64,000 nt of DNA from Anthracocystis setariae (taxonomy: Eukaryota; Basidiomycota; Ustilaginomycetes; Ustilaginales; Ustilaginaceae), in NCBI GenBank assembly GCA_928724745.1, contig CAKMXJ010000022.1, positions 62,001 through 126,000 on the forward strand, given 5' to 3'. The translations under genes and the position numbers were made by a program. The number at the start of each line of letters is the position of its first letter. Position 1 is the stretch's first letter. The notes under the pieces are model-generated. The model had not been told where the DNA came from. It did no database searches and saw nothing but the letters and a program-made list of their open reading frames with translations. Below, piece by piece: positions 46,134 to 56,420 of the stretch.

Positions 46134-49100
46134 ATGGTGACTGCCACCACCACCTCCACTGGCACGGCTACGGCTACGGCTACCGCTGCTGGCTCGTCTG
46201 GTTCTTCTGTCGCATCCTCTGCTCGCAGCCAACCGCTGGTACGTCTCACACTCAAAGGCAAGCTTTACCAGAAGGCCTCCTCTACCGATGCGCTACTCAA
46301 ACGCGTGCGTCAGGTCCGCACCGAACTCAGCGAAATGGACCAGGACGCCGTCGATGTCGATTCGCTCAAACATGTCTGCAAGGAACTCGTCACTCCCGCG
46401 CTCATGCTTCACAAAGACAAAGCGGTCAAAGCCAACGTCGCCTGCTGTCTCGCCGACATGCTGCGCCTCTTTGCTCCCAACGCTCCCTTCACCCCCGCCG
46501 AACTCCGCGACATCTTCCAGTTCTTCCTCCATCAGCTTACCATGGCCGGCGCAGGTCTCTCCAAACCATCCGGTCCCCAATACCCCGAATACTTTTACTT
46601 GCTCGAGAGTTTGAGCAACGTCAAGTCGGTCGTGCTCGTGTGCGATCTCGCCAATGCCGACGAGATCATGTCGGATTACTTCAAGGGCTTCCTCGATCTC
46701 GCGCGTCCGAACATGTCCAAGAACGTCGAGATCTGCATGGCCGATGTGCTCGTCCAGCTCATCGACGAGTGCGTCACGCTACCTTCCGAAGTACTCGATC
46801 TGCTCCTCGCCAACTTCACCACCAAGGCCATCAAGCACAACCCGTCAGCACACCGCCTCGCCGTCGAGGTATGCTCCAACACCAAAGATCGGCTGCAGAA
46901 AAACGTCGCCCAGTACTTTAACGAAGTCATGATCGCAGCTTCCCAAGAGGATGACCAGGACGAGCGTCTCGAAAGCTTGCAGTCCGCCCACTCGCTCATC
47001 GTCCACATCAACCGCGTCGTCCCTTCGCTGCTGCTCAACGTCATCCCCCAGCTGGAGGAAGAGTTGCGCGCCGAGGACGTACAGCTTCGCGTGTTGGCCA
47101 CCAAGGTGCTCGGTCAGATGTTTGCCGACAAGCCCTCGTCGACTGCCGGCGAGATCAGCGATCTGGCACGCAGATATGCGGGCACATGGCGAGCATGGCT
47201 CGGCCGCGCCAACGACAAATCCTCCAGCTTGCGCGTCGTCTGGGCCGAATGTCTCAAGCCCATCCTGGTCAACCATCCGGAGCTTCGACACGATCTCACG
47301 CCCATCCTCGAGAACAAGCTTCTCGAGCCCGACGAACGCGTCCGCGCCGCCACCGCCAAGATGCTCGGTTCGCTCGACTACGAAACGGCGCTCCACCATG
47401 TGGACAAGTCGGTGCTGCTCAAGCTCGCCGATCGGTGCAAGGACAAGAAGACGTTGGTGCGCAAGGCGTCGCTCGAGGCGGTGGGTCGGCTGTTTGATAT
47501 GGCGTACTCCGAGATCGACAACAACGACCCGGCGGCTATCCAGCAGTTTGCATGGATCCCCCAGGAGGTGTTCAAGTGTCTCTACGCCGGTCAGAACGAT
47601 CTGCAAGTGCTTGTAGCGGCAACGGTCGAGAAATACATCCTGCCGCTGCCGGCCAACTTGGACGAGGACGAGTCGGCTTGGACGCATCGACTGCTGCTGG
47701 TGATGAAGTACCTCGAACCCGAAGCCACCAAAGCAATGCTGCGGCTGACCAACCTGATCATCCCACGACCCTCGCTGCACGACCGCTTCCTCGACTGCTG
47801 CGAGCAGTACAACGGCGGCGAGGTGGCGGCGGATAAGGACTCGAACGTGGTCAAGACCATGATGGCCGATCGCATCCGACGCTGTGCCGCGCTGATGGCG
47901 GATGCGGAGCGCGCCAGGACGGATCTGCATGCGTTTGCCAAGCTCAACGACGCGCGCATCTACAAGCTGCTGCGCACGTGTCTGGATGCGCAGAGCGATC
48001 TCAAGACCGCCGTCAAGAGCCGCAACGACGCGCTGCGGCGCATCGAGAATGCCAACGCCGCCATCTCGGACACGTTGAGCGTGTTCGTCCGCAGCGGCGG
48101 CTACTTTCTCCTGAACCGCTCATCGGTGCCTACGTTGCTGCGTAAACTTTCGCACAAGGCGGCGGCTGCGTCTGCATCCGAAACCTCGGCCAGCAGCGAA
48201 GCGGGTGCGGGTGCGGGTGCGGGCGATGCAGAGACGCACCGAGCGTCGGCGCAGGAGCTGTTGGAGTTTATGGCGAAAAGGAGTCCGGCGATGCTGGCGA
48301 TGCATGTGCCCGAGCTGTGCAAGGCGATGTTCGATGAGACGAATGCGATGCGGACGCAGACGTGCGTGCAGGCGCTTGCGGCGGTGGCGCGGTGGAATGC
48401 GGCCAAGGTGGTGTTGGATCCCAAGGCGATCGAGCGGCTCGCCAAGCTCGTGCTCAAGGGGACGGCGCTGCAGGCCAAGTATGCGGCCAAGCTGCTCGCC
48501 ATCGTCGCCACGGGTGGCGGTGCCAAGGGCGGCGGACGCAAGGCGGCAGGTGCGGCGTCGAGCACGGCGACGGCGGCAAAGGCGTTTGGCGTGCTCGAGG
48601 AAGTTCTCGATTCGCTCGCCAAGCATCTGGGTACTGCCAAACCCGAGCGCCAAGTGGCGATGCTGTCCAGTCTCGCGCAACTGTTCAAACACGCGCCGGA
48701 CGCGAGCGAGAACGTGAGCTCCACGGTGGTGCGTACGATTCTGTGCGAGATCCTGCTCAAGCCGTTGGCCAGCTCAAAGGCGACGAAAGCGTCTTTTGCG
48801 AATGGCGAGGCGGAGGCGGACTGGGTGGAGGATGGAGCGATGGGCGCCGAGGTGCAGTGCAAGTTGCTGTCGTTGAGTGTGCTGACGCGACGGTGCGAGG
48901 CGTTTGCCGAGACGGAGAGTGCGGCCGAGTTGGCCAAGCCGATCTTGCGACTGTTGTGGGCGGTGGTTTCGGCTGGGGAGGCCAAGGTGACGGTTGGGGG
49001 GACGCCGGGGGCGGTGAAGGCGAGGATGCGCTTGCAGGCGGCGGTGTGTGTGTTGAAGTTGGCGAGGCATGCGAGTTACGATGCGTGTATTGGGAGGGAG

Positions 49101-49961
49101 TATTTGGATTTGGCGTTTGTGGTGCAGGATGAGTCGTTCCATGTTCGGTCGAGGGTGTTGCATAGGTTGTTGACGTATCTGCAGGCGAGGAGGATTGATG
49201 GGCGGTTTTTGGCGATGGCGTTTCTGGCGGCGTACGATCCCGAGGAGGAGAACCGAGCCATGGTGGTGAGGTACTGTCAGTCGACGGCGAGGGTGTTGTC
49301 GGGTGAGGCGAGGTTAAAGTATTTGGATGTTTCGTTGGTGAGGTTGGTGCATTTACTTGCGCATCATCCTGATTTTTCGCGGGAGAGTGGCGAGGCGGTT
49401 TTAGGGTTTGTTCGATATCTGACGTTTTTTGTGGATTCGGTGGCGAGTGCGGGGAATGTTGGGGTGTTGTATTATTTGGCTAGTCGGGTTAAGGGGGTTA
49501 GGGATGGCGAGACGCAGGGGGCTAGTGAGAATTTGTATGCTTTGAGCGAGTTGGCGCAATTGGTGATTAAGAGGAGGGCGATCGAGAAGGGTTGGTCGAT
49601 CGAATCGTTTCCTGGTAGGATCACAATGCCATCGGATATCTTCAAACCTTTACCAAGTAGACAAATTCAGAGGCAGATCTACGATACTCAATACCTCCCC
49701 TCCAATCTGGTTCAACAACTCTCAAACGTCAAACCCCCCGCCTCCTTATCAAAATCAAAACCAACCAAATTCCAAATCTCCCTCCCATCCTCCTCCTCCT
49801 CCTCCTTCTCGTCAAAGAGGAAACCAAACAACAAGCCAAAATCTAAAAAGAAACAAAAACTTTCCCCTTCCTCCTCCTCCGAAGTCGACGAACAAGTTAG
49901 CAGCCCACTCACCTCCGACCCCAACCACAGCTCCTCCGACCTCTCCGACCAAGAAGAGTAG
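46134..49961 (+). CDS. PDS5: Sister chromatid cohesion protein Pds5
   Basis: A 1275-residue HEAT-repeat protein of the Pds5/Spo76 family, which binds the cohesin ring and regulates its stability and release. Family hallmarks early in the protein include LLKRVRQVRTELSEMDQ, HKDKAVKANVACCLADMLRLFAPNAP and LPSEVLDLLLANF. The middle is a string of alpha-helical HEAT-like repeats, with REYLDLAFVVQDESFHVR and later YLTFFVDSV typical of the C-terminal half. The last ~90 residues are a Ser/Lys-rich, disordered tail with basic clusters (KPKSKKKQKL), also usual for the family. The start is the ATG at 46134 (MVTATTTSTGT). No introns are evident. It converges on the SET3-like gene. Confidence 0.93.
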   Translation: MVTATTTSTGTATATATAAGSSGSSVASSARSQPLVRLTLKGKLYQKASSTDALLKRVRQVRTELSEMDQDAVDVDSLKHVCKELVTPALMLHKDKAVKANVACCLADMLRLFAPNAPFTPAELRDIFQFFLHQLTMAGAGLSKPSGPQYPEYFYLLESLSNVKSVVLVCDLANADEIMSDYFKGFLDLARPNMSKNVEICMADVLVQLIDECVTLPSEVLDLLLANFTTKAIKHNPSAHRLAVEVCSNTKDRLQKNVAQYFNEVMIAASQEDDQDERLESLQSAHSLIVHINRVVPSLLLNVIPQLEEELRAEDVQLRVLATKVLGQMFADKPSSTAGEISDLARRYAGTWRAWLGRANDKSSSLRVVWAECLKPILVNHPELRHDLTPILENKLLEPDERVRAATAKMLGSLDYETALHHVDKSVLLKLADRCKDKKTLVRKASLEAVGRLFDMAYSEIDNNDPAAIQQFAWIPQEVFKCLYAGQNDLQVLVAATVEKYILPLPANLDEDESAWTHRLLLVMKYLEPEATKAMLRLTNLIIPRPSLHDRFLDCCEQYNGGEVAADKDSNVVKTMMADRIRRCAALMADAERARTDLHAFAKLNDARIYKLLRTCLDAQSDLKTAVKSRNDALRRIENANAAISDTLSVFVRSGGYFLLNRSSVPTLLRKLSHKAAAASASETSASSEAGAGAGAGDAETHRASAQELLEFMAKRSPAMLAMHVPELCKAMFDETNAMRTQTCVQALAAVARWNAAKVVLDPKAIERLAKLVLKGTALQAKYAAKLLAIVATGGGAKGGGRKAAGAASSTATAAKAFGVLEEVLDSLAKHLGTAKPERQVAMLSSLAQLFKHAPDASENVSSTVVRTILCEILLKPLASSKATKASFANGEAEADWVEDGAMGAEVQCKLLSLSVLTRRCEAFAETESAAELAKPILRLLWAVVSAGEAKVTVGGTPGAVKARMRLQAAVCVLKLARHASYDACIGREYLDLAFVVQDESFHVRSRVLHRLLTYLQARRIDGRFLAMAFLAAYDPEEENRAMVVRYCQSTARVLSGEARLKYLDVSLVRLVHLLAHHPDFSRESGEAVLGFVRYLTFFVDSVASAGNVGVLYYLASRVKGVRDGETQGASENLYALSELAQLVIKRRAIEKGWSIESFPGRITMPSDIFKPLPSRQIQRQIYDTQYLPSNLVQQLSNVKPPASLSKSKPTKFQISLPSSSSSSFSSKRKPNNKPKSKKKQKLSPSSSSEVDEQVSSPLTSDPNHSSSDLSDQEE

Positions 49962-50004
49962 AGTGACAGTCGGACAAAGTATCATAAAATCATTCTTGCA
50001 CACA

Positions 50005-50040
<36 letters not shown>

Positions 50041-50057
50041 CAGTAGTAGTAGTAGTG
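50005..50057. repeat. (TAG)n microsatellite
   Basis: About sixteen TAG units, slightly interrupted, between the convergent PDS5 and SET3-like genes. Confidence 0.95.
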
Positions 50058-50087
50058 ATATCCTCTCGATCGATCAATTCCAATAAA

Positions 50088-50101
50088 GTACAGTACTGTA
50101 C
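50088..50101. repeat. 14-bp perfect palindrome GTACAGTACTGTAC
   Basis: A self-complementary 14-mer containing overlapping TACAGTA and TACTGTA words, between convergent genes and next to an AATAAA-type signal at 50082-50087. Related words recur in other intergenic regions of the window. Confidence 0.8.
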
Positions 50102-50133
50102 AGCCTAATTTCGAGAGTTATGGTGCAAGAATC

Positions 50134-53100
50134 TTAGCGCATCCCCCATCCTCCCCTTCCTCCACCTCTTCCACTACCCCTCGGTCTGCCTCTCACGCCC
50201 CATCCCCCTCCTCCTCCTCCTCCTCCTCCTCCTCCTCCACCACGGTATCCACTTCGCCCACTCGGTGGAATCGGATCATCATAGTCGGCCCTGTACCCAC
50301 CTGCTGCGCTAGCTGAGCCTGGTCCACCCAGCGATCGGCCGCGCACCATGATTCCCCTGCTGTACGCATCACCCGACCTGTCGTACGCAGAGTGCGGCGT
50401 AGTGGGGCTCGGCTCGTCGTATTCGCTCGTCGACGGTCTTCGATAGCCGCCGTACGAATGGTGCGGAGCCGCATGTGGATCGAGTCGACTAGCCAAACCG
50501 CCACTGCCGCCAACATCTCCTCCTGCTCCAGTCCCTACTGCAGCCGCTGCCCTGTCCCTGAACCCTCCGCCGCCTTCCCTAGGATACGCCTCCCTCCGGT
50601 CCCTAGCCCAGCTGCCTCTCGCATCTCTCTCTACAATGTCCCCCCTCCTCTCGCCCCACCCACCATCTCTACCTTGCGGCGACGCCAATGGCACGCCATA
50701 GTCTCTCGTTTCCCTCATCTCCCGAGCTTCCGCCCAGGCATCGTCCCTCATACTCGCCGGTCCCTTTGGCACGCCTGCAAATGTGCGACCGCCGTATCCA
50801 CGGATACTTCTTTCTCCTCCTGCTCCAGCTCCAGCTCCTGCTCCAGCTCCAGCTCCAGGCGAAAGTGCCGTAGTGCTCGGCGTGGGACTCGTCAGTCCTG
50901 GAGCCGCGTACCTCGACGTCGAGGCGGACGAAGATGCAGAAGAAGCAGTCGAGGGCGTGTTGCCGATCCCAGCTGCTCGGCCCGTGATTGAGATCCGAGC
51001 CGGAGTACTGGCCATCGTGGTGGGTGCCGAGACAGCGGCGGGAATGGAACTCGAAGTTGGAGCTGAAGCAGCTACGGATACGACGCTAGACGCCGGGGCA
51101 CCAGCGAGGGAAGGTACAGAGCCTGAAGGGGGGCTCATGAATGCACGTGGAGCCCTGGGCGGATTGAAGCCTGCAGCGGATCCTGACGGTGAAGCAGGCA
51201 AGCGGGGTCCTTCACGGGTTGGACCAAGCGAGGGCGACCTTGCTGGCGTAGCTGCAGCGGAAGCGGTCGTAGCTGATCCAGGACCGCGGTAACTTGTGGC
51301 CGACGAACCTGCTACAGCAGTATTGATCGGTGCGGGTTTGACGAATGCGTCCAACCCTGCAATGGTCCCAGCACCGGCTGCTTGCTGGCTTTCCTTGTCG
51401 CTTACACCTGGCTGTTGCGTCAAAGACAAACCACGAGCACGGCCGAGTCTCGCCAGTAACGCAGGTGTATCTACACCAGTCGCTGTCGGCGAGGCGGTCA
51501 CCACTTCGCCCGCCTCTGCCGAGGAAACGCTAGCCTCCGTTGATGGCTTGTTGCTGTCCATCGCAGCTTCTGGCTTGACGAAAGAGGAGGAAACTGTAGC
51601 AGGCTCGGGCGAAGGCGACTTGGGAATCTCGACCGACCGAATCGCGGTGGGTGCCGAGATAGATGTGAAGAGCAAGCTTCTTGGCGGCGCCGACGCACCT
51701 TTGCCTGCATCAACAGCATCCGTGCTGCTAGCCGCCGGTGGCGCTGACCCAGTAGGAACTTTGACCGTCTCGGTCGGGGTCGAAGCGACGACAGGCTCGG
51801 ACGCTCGTACAGAGGCGACTGAAGGGAGCGGATCGGTCCGTTCCACCGCAGAGGAGGGCCAGGCTGGACCTTCGGAGGTACTTGAAGTGGTGACCGATGG
51901 AGTGAGAGGCGTGAGCGGACCAGAGGTAGGTGTCCCATTGTTGGCACCTTGCTGCTCAGATACTCGGCGTTCGGCGAGTCGACGCTTGTATTCGGCAAGT
52001 GAAAGCTTGACTCTTGGCTCCTCCTTCTTAACTTCGGGTCCAGGGACTGTGACTGGTGCCACTGAAGCCGCCGTGTCAGCAGCAGGCGTAACGTCTGCTG
52101 CTTTACGATCCTCAACTGAGGTGGCCTTGGCAGAAGCATCAACTGCTTCCTTGGTTTCGGACACCCCTGCAGCGGTCTGGGCATCCTCCTTTCCTGGAAC
52201 AGACTCCTCCGTTTTGACCGCCTTGGGCGAGGACGGAGCAGTAGCGATCTTGTCAGTTGCTCCTTCCGCATCGCTGCTCTGTTCAGAGTCGGACAAGATC
52301 CTTCGAACCTTCTTGCTCTTGGCTGCGGTTTCCTTCTTTGCAGGCTTGCCCTCATCCGCAGCTACACCAATGCCGACTTGCTCTTTCTTGGTCCTCTCTT
52401 GCGTTTCCTCTGATGCTGATGCTGTCGGCGAGGCTGCCATCGAGCTGCCTGCCAGGACCACCTTCTTCGATGCACGCGGAGTGGATGCGCCGCTGCTTAC
52501 GTCTTGCATGGTGACGTCTGCGTCCTCCTCGGGATGCGGCGGTTGGCTGCTCTCGTCCTGCGATGCATCGTCCGAGAGTTCCTCTTGGCTAGATTCGGTG
52601 TCACCGAGATCGAGAATGGCGTTGCGATGAATCCGAGTTTCTTCTCGCTTGCGTCGCTTCGAAGCCGATTCCTTGGGCCGCGTCTCTGCAGCTCTAGCCT
52701 TTCGATCGCGGTTGCGTTTGGCTTCGCGCTTCTTCTTGGACAGTTCGACGTCCGAAGTGCGTCGCTCGGTCTCGGCGCGATGCTTCGACGAGAGGCGATG
52801 GACGGGCGGTGGCGGACTCAAGCTGGAATCAGCCGATTCAGGCGACGGGACTGAAGAAAGGGGCGAACTAGGATCGGCGATGTTGCCCGACTTTCTGCGT
52901 TTCCTGACGGGTGTCTCGGCAGCATCGTCGTTGTACTTTTTACCTTCCTCGTCCGATGAGAAATCTGCAAAGGCTCCACGTCCTGCATCAGCCTTGCCTT
53001 TTCGCTTCGACCCAATCTTGGCCTTCTTTGCGGTTTCTGCAGACTTTCGACCTTTCGTCGCCTTCGCCTTGTCATGGTGGCCGTCCAGATCGTGGGCATT

Positions 53101-55932
53101 GTCGTCTTTGCTCTCGTCGTCTTCGGAGGCCGCCATGGTGGCTTTGATGCGCGTACGCATCGACCGCTTCTTGGGCGGCAAAAGGAAGAGACCAGACACT
53201 TCTGGGTCCACAGCGTCGCTCGCGTCCCCGTGCACTTTGCTCTTGCGAGACTGTCGATGGGACCGTTCGCCGTCAGCTGCGCGCAATGCGTCCATGAGAT
53301 CCTCATCCTCGTCCTCACTGAGCGTGTCCTGATCGCTCAACCCAGAGAGCGGATCCGTTAGCGAGGATGCGTTCGACCGGATTTCGTCGGCATCGTCCGA
53401 GTCTGTACCACGCTCAGACTCGGTCTCAGCGCTGTCGACGTCCATAGGGTGGGACGCCTTGCGACGAGGTGGCTTGCCTGGCTTTGCGATGGCTTCGTTA
53501 CCACCGCAGCCAACCTCGCCATCCGCTTCCATGTCGTCCAACAGTTGTCGCGTCTCTGCCTCGCCTTGGGCTGCCAGTGCCTCCAAGAGAGCCACTTCGG
53601 AAGCGGGATCTTCATCCTTGACCGAGGTTTCCGGTGTTGGCGGCAGACTGTACGGACGCCAATACCTTCGAATGCCCACAAGCGGCGAAAAGTCGGGCAG
53701 CCTGGCTCTGCGATTCGTCTTGCCAGGCATGGTGACGTTGAGCAGCGACATACCATTACCAACACGTAACATCTGTGCTACGGCGCAATCCTGCTTGCGA
53801 CCGTTGTTGGCGCTGGCACCTCCTCCACCACCCGGCGGCGCAGCCGAGCCGATGCAAGCACACAGGACGCATCCTAGGAGCGCAGCCGCGACGGTGCTCA
53901 TCTTGACGGAGAACTCGGTGTCCGCATACGGGAACTCGCCCTTCTCGGCCAGCGCGACCATGTTCGCAGTGTGCTTGTCTGCGTCCACATCGCCATCCCG
54001 CGGTTCCAGGTAGGGGTTCTGCACGAGCTCGGGCAAAAAATGCACGATGTGCGCATCATCCCACTCCCAGCCCAGCGTAATCTCGTGCGTGCGCGGAATG
54101 TCGGTAAGGGCAAAGAGTCCAAAGAGCAGCTGGGGCTCTTCGGAGCGAGATTGGACGGGCGGTGTGTCAGCATACCTGTGCTGTCGCGCCGTCATGGACA
54201 GTGTTGCAGTGGGGAAGGGTGCTGGTGATTGTGCCCTTGAACTTGTGCGTGAGCGTGCGGATGGTTGACCATTGGGACGGAAGAGGATGGGACGAATGAC
54301 GGCGTTGGGATGGCAGCTGTAACGAGCGAAACGAGCCTCGTTGCCATATCTTCGAGCGTCGATGGCCAGATTCAACGGCGGTGGCAGCAAATGTACGTGG
54401 GGCTTGGTGGCCCCCAGAGCAGCGTACTGATTGATGGGGTCGTTTCGGTAGGCGTCGGCGCTGTACAGCTCACCTCGAAGCTCCGAGATGAAAGCGCCAG
54501 CAGGGATGGAGCTCTCAGCAAAGAGGCCGTGCATGACGGGCCGAGAGAAGGCTCGTGATGCACACCATCCACGTTGAGGTTCGTCGGCCGAATTGTTGAC
54601 GTAGAGAAGGTTGCTAAAGACGCCGGCGGAAGCAGACTCCGAGATTTGCTTGACGTAGGTGCGACAGGCAAGATCGAAAAGCGAAGGTCCGTTCAGCTCG
54701 ATTGGAACGCACTCTTGCCCCACCGCCGAGATACCCGCAGGGTTGCTGTCGAACGTACTTGGTAGATCGGGCGCATAGGGTGAAGGTGACGAAGGGGAGG
54801 ATGACGAAGAGGACGCTGGATAGACTTCGGTGAGCCTGGCATGGCGGGTGAGCGACGAAGCTGTTGGCACGACATGGCGACCGGATGGCCCAGGAAGTGC
54901 TTTAAGCGGACTGGCGTCTTCCCAGTCGAGCATGGCAGTTGCAAGGTTGTCGAGGATCGAGGCATCGGAAACCATGTTTTTGGTGAGGGGGGTAAACTCG
55001 ACATGCCAAGCTTCAAGTTGCTCGGCGGAATCAAAGGGGTCGTCGATGCGTTCGTGCGAGCTGCCGGGCGTGAAGACACCCCGAACTGGTGTTGATACCG
55101 CCGAGGGCGTGTCGTAGCCTCTGCGCGAACCCTTCTGACCTTTGCGCTGCTTTCCACCACGCGATGCGCCTGCACTGGCGGGAACCTCGGGAACGACGAA
55201 CTGGGTATTGCTGAGGTCGAGGGCCTGACTGGGTTTGCGGGAGCGATTTGCTGCGGTAGGTGTAGGCGCGGTGGTGGGCGGATGTGCCGAAGGATGCTCG
55301 ACCACGGCGGCAGCTGTGGCTGGATGTGTATGGGACGTGGGCGGAGAGACGGCGTCGTTTGTAAGATTGTACTGATTCGAGGCTAGAGCTTGTGCCTGAC
55401 GTTTGAGATTGCGATCTATCAAGGCTTTCCTGGCTTCGTTGTTCTTTCGCTTCTGCTGATGCGCTTGGGCAAAGGCAACATCGACGGGACGAGGCTCGCA
55501 TTGCTCACACAGATACTCATCTGGCACGGAAGCTTGGGACATGCCGAAGCAAGCACAGTGTTGCCACACGAGACAGCGGTCGCACTGGATGGTGAAGCCA
55601 TCGTCGTCATCACATCCACAGATGCAACGGATGATACCTGCCTCCTCGTCTACGGTGCCCTGGTCATCGTCGTCCTCCTGCACTGTCTCGTCATCCTGGT
55701 TGACGGGATCGGATATCGGATGTTCTGTTGTCGTTGGATGTGGATGTGGTATCGTCGAGGCGCGCGAAGGGCCTTGCACCGAAGAAGAAGAAGAAGAAGG
55801 AGGATCGGACGCCAAAGACTGAGGCTGGGAGATGGACGCGGATGCCGATTGACCGGACGCGGCTGGGGCTCCTCGGCCCTGATAGGATTGAGGTTCGCGG
55901 GCGAAGACGCCCATGGAGGGTGGCTTGATCAT
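50134..55932 (-). CDS. SET3: PHD-finger and SET-domain protein, Set3 type
   Basis: A 1932-residue protein. A PHD finger spans residues ~101-146 (IRCICGCDDDDGFTIQCDRC, then WQHCACFGM and LCEQC). A SET domain spans ~475-625 (SIPAGAFISELRGELYSADAYR, RYSCHPNAVIRPILF, LFALTDIPRTHEITLGWEW). This PHD-SET order is that of yeast Set3/fission yeast Set3 and animal MLL5, where the PHD reads methylated H3K4 and the complex recruits histone deacetylases. The usual catalytic N-H-S-C is R-Y-S-C here, in keeping with a SET domain that may lack methyltransferase activity. The remaining ~1300 residues are low-complexity: acidic, Lys-rich, Ser/Thr/Ala-rich, ending in an Arg/Gly-rich tail with a 13-Gly run from CCT repeats. 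It is divergent from BRR2. Confidence 0.88.
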   Translation of the reverse strand: MIKPPSMGVFAREPQSYQGRGAPAASGQSASASISQPQSLASDPPSSSSSSVQGPSRASTIPHPHPTTTEHPISDPVNQDDETVQEDDDDQGTVDEEAGIIRCICGCDDDDGFTIQCDRCLVWQHCACFGMSQASVPDEYLCEQCEPRPVDVAFAQAHQQKRKNNEARKALIDRNLKRQAQALASNQYNLTNDAVSPPTSHTHPATAAAVVEHPSAHPPTTAPTPTAANRSRKPSQALDLSNTQFVVPEVPASAGASRGGKQRKGQKGSRRGYDTPSAVSTPVRGVFTPGSSHERIDDPFDSAEQLEAWHVEFTPLTKNMVSDASILDNLATAMLDWEDASPLKALPGPSGRHVVPTASSLTRHARLTEVYPASSSSSSPSSPSPYAPDLPSTFDSNPAGISAVGQECVPIELNGPSLFDLACRTYVKQISESASAGVFSNLLYVNNSADEPQRGWCASRAFSRPVMHGLFAESSIPAGAFISELRGELYSADAYRNDPINQYAALGATKPHVHLLPPPLNLAIDARRYGNEARFARYSCHPNAVIRPILFRPNGQPSARSRTSSRAQSPAPFPTATLSMTARQHRYADTPPVQSRSEEPQLLFGLFALTDIPRTHEITLGWEWDDAHIVHFLPELVQNPYLEPRDGDVDADKHTANMVALAEKGEFPYADTEFSVKMSTVAAALLGCVLCACIGSAAPPGGGGGASANNGRKQDCAVAQMLRVGNGMSLLNVTMPGKTNRRARLPDFSPLVGIRRYWRPYSLPPTPETSVKDEDPASEVALLEALAAQGEAETRQLLDDMEADGEVGCGGNEAIAKPGKPPRRKASHPMDVDSAETESERGTDSDDADEIRSNASSLTDPLSGLSDQDTLSEDEDEDLMDALRAADGERSHRQSRKSKVHGDASDAVDPEVSGLFLLPPKKRSMRTRIKATMAASEDDESKDDNAHDLDGHHDKAKATKGRKSAETAKKAKIGSKRKGKADAGRGAFADFSSDEEGKKYNDDAAETPVRKRRKSGNIADPSSPLSSVPSPESADSSLSPPPPVHRLSSKHRAETERRTSDVELSKKKREAKRNRDRKARAAETRPKESASKRRKREETRIHRNAILDLGDTESSQEELSDDASQDESSQPPHPEEDADVTMQDVSSGASTPRASKKVVLAGSSMAASPTASASEETQERTKKEQVGIGVAADEGKPAKKETAAKSKKVRRILSDSEQSSDAEGATDKIATAPSSPKAVKTEESVPGKEDAQTAAGVSETKEAVDASAKATSVEDRKAADVTPAADTAASVAPVTVPGPEVKKEEPRVKLSLAEYKRRLAERRVSEQQGANNGTPTSGPLTPLTPSVTTSSTSEGPAWPSSAVERTDPLPSVASVRASEPVVASTPTETVKVPTGSAPPAASSTDAVDAGKGASAPPRSLLFTSISAPTAIRSVEIPKSPSPEPATVSSSFVKPEAAMDSNKPSTEASVSSAEAGEVVTASPTATGVDTPALLARLGRARGLSLTQQPGVSDKESQQAAGAGTIAGLDAFVKPAPINTAVAGSSATSYRGPGSATTASAAATPARSPSLGPTREGPRLPASPSGSAAGFNPPRAPRAFMSPPSGSVPSLAGAPASSVVSVAASAPTSSSIPAAVSAPTTMASTPARISITGRAAGIGNTPSTASSASSSASTSRYAAPGLTSPTPSTTALSPGAGAGAGAGAGAGGERSIRGYGGRTFAGVPKGPASMRDDAWAEAREMRETRDYGVPLASPQGRDGGWGERRGDIVERDARGSWARDRREAYPREGGGGFRDRAAAAVGTGAGGDVGGSGGLASRLDPHAAPHHSYGGYRRPSTSEYDEPSPTTPHSAYDRSGDAYSRGIMVRGRSLGGPGSASAAGGYRADYDDPIPPSGRSGYRGGGGGGGGGGGGGWGVRGRPRGSGRGGGRGGWGMR

Positions 55933-56179
55933 GTTGACAGCGAGATGCTTAAGCGGAGAGCGTAGCCTCGGGTGTGGGTATCATGCTGCTAGTTGGAAGT
56001 AGCGAGTGAACGAAGAGCACCGAGTTTAGGCTGAATGCATTGTGGATGCGCTGTCGACGTATGCGACACACAGCAAACGAATGCTGGGAGGTAATGTAGC
56101 AAAGAAGTGGCGATGATGTTGATGATGGTGGTGTATGCCAACGAAGCGGACGAGCCGATCGAGAGGTCGGAGGTCAAAC

Positions 56180-56217
56180 CGTGTGTGGTGTGGTGTGGTG
56201 TGGTGTGGTGTGGTGTG
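56180..56217. repeat. (GGTGT)n microsatellite
   Basis: About seven GGTGT units in tandem upstream of the SET3-like gene. Confidence 0.9.
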
Positions 56218-56395
56218 AGACGAGAGATCAAGCCGCCAGGGCGAGACAGACAGAGAGGTGTGGAAAGCAGCCTCTGGCCGTGCTGTTTGCAGAGCCGACG
56301 CAGCTTCGTCCACGCTTAGCCAGACGCGCGCCTTCTTGATCCAAAATGGGAAAAAAAAAAATAATTTTTCATTTTATTATTAATCAATTTCTGAT

Positions 56396-56420
56396 CTTGC
56401 TTGCTTGCTTGCTTGCTTGC
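56396..56420. repeat. (CTTG)n microsatellite
   Basis: Six CTTG units in tandem in the BRR2 upstream region. Confidence 0.9.

Noticed and set aside
48101..48985. 294-codon minus-strand Ser/Ala-rich frame
   Set aside because: Antisense shadow within the PDS5 coding region.
50005..50057. CRISPR-like regular repeat
   Set aside because: Simple TAG microsatellite without spacers, in a eukaryotic genome.
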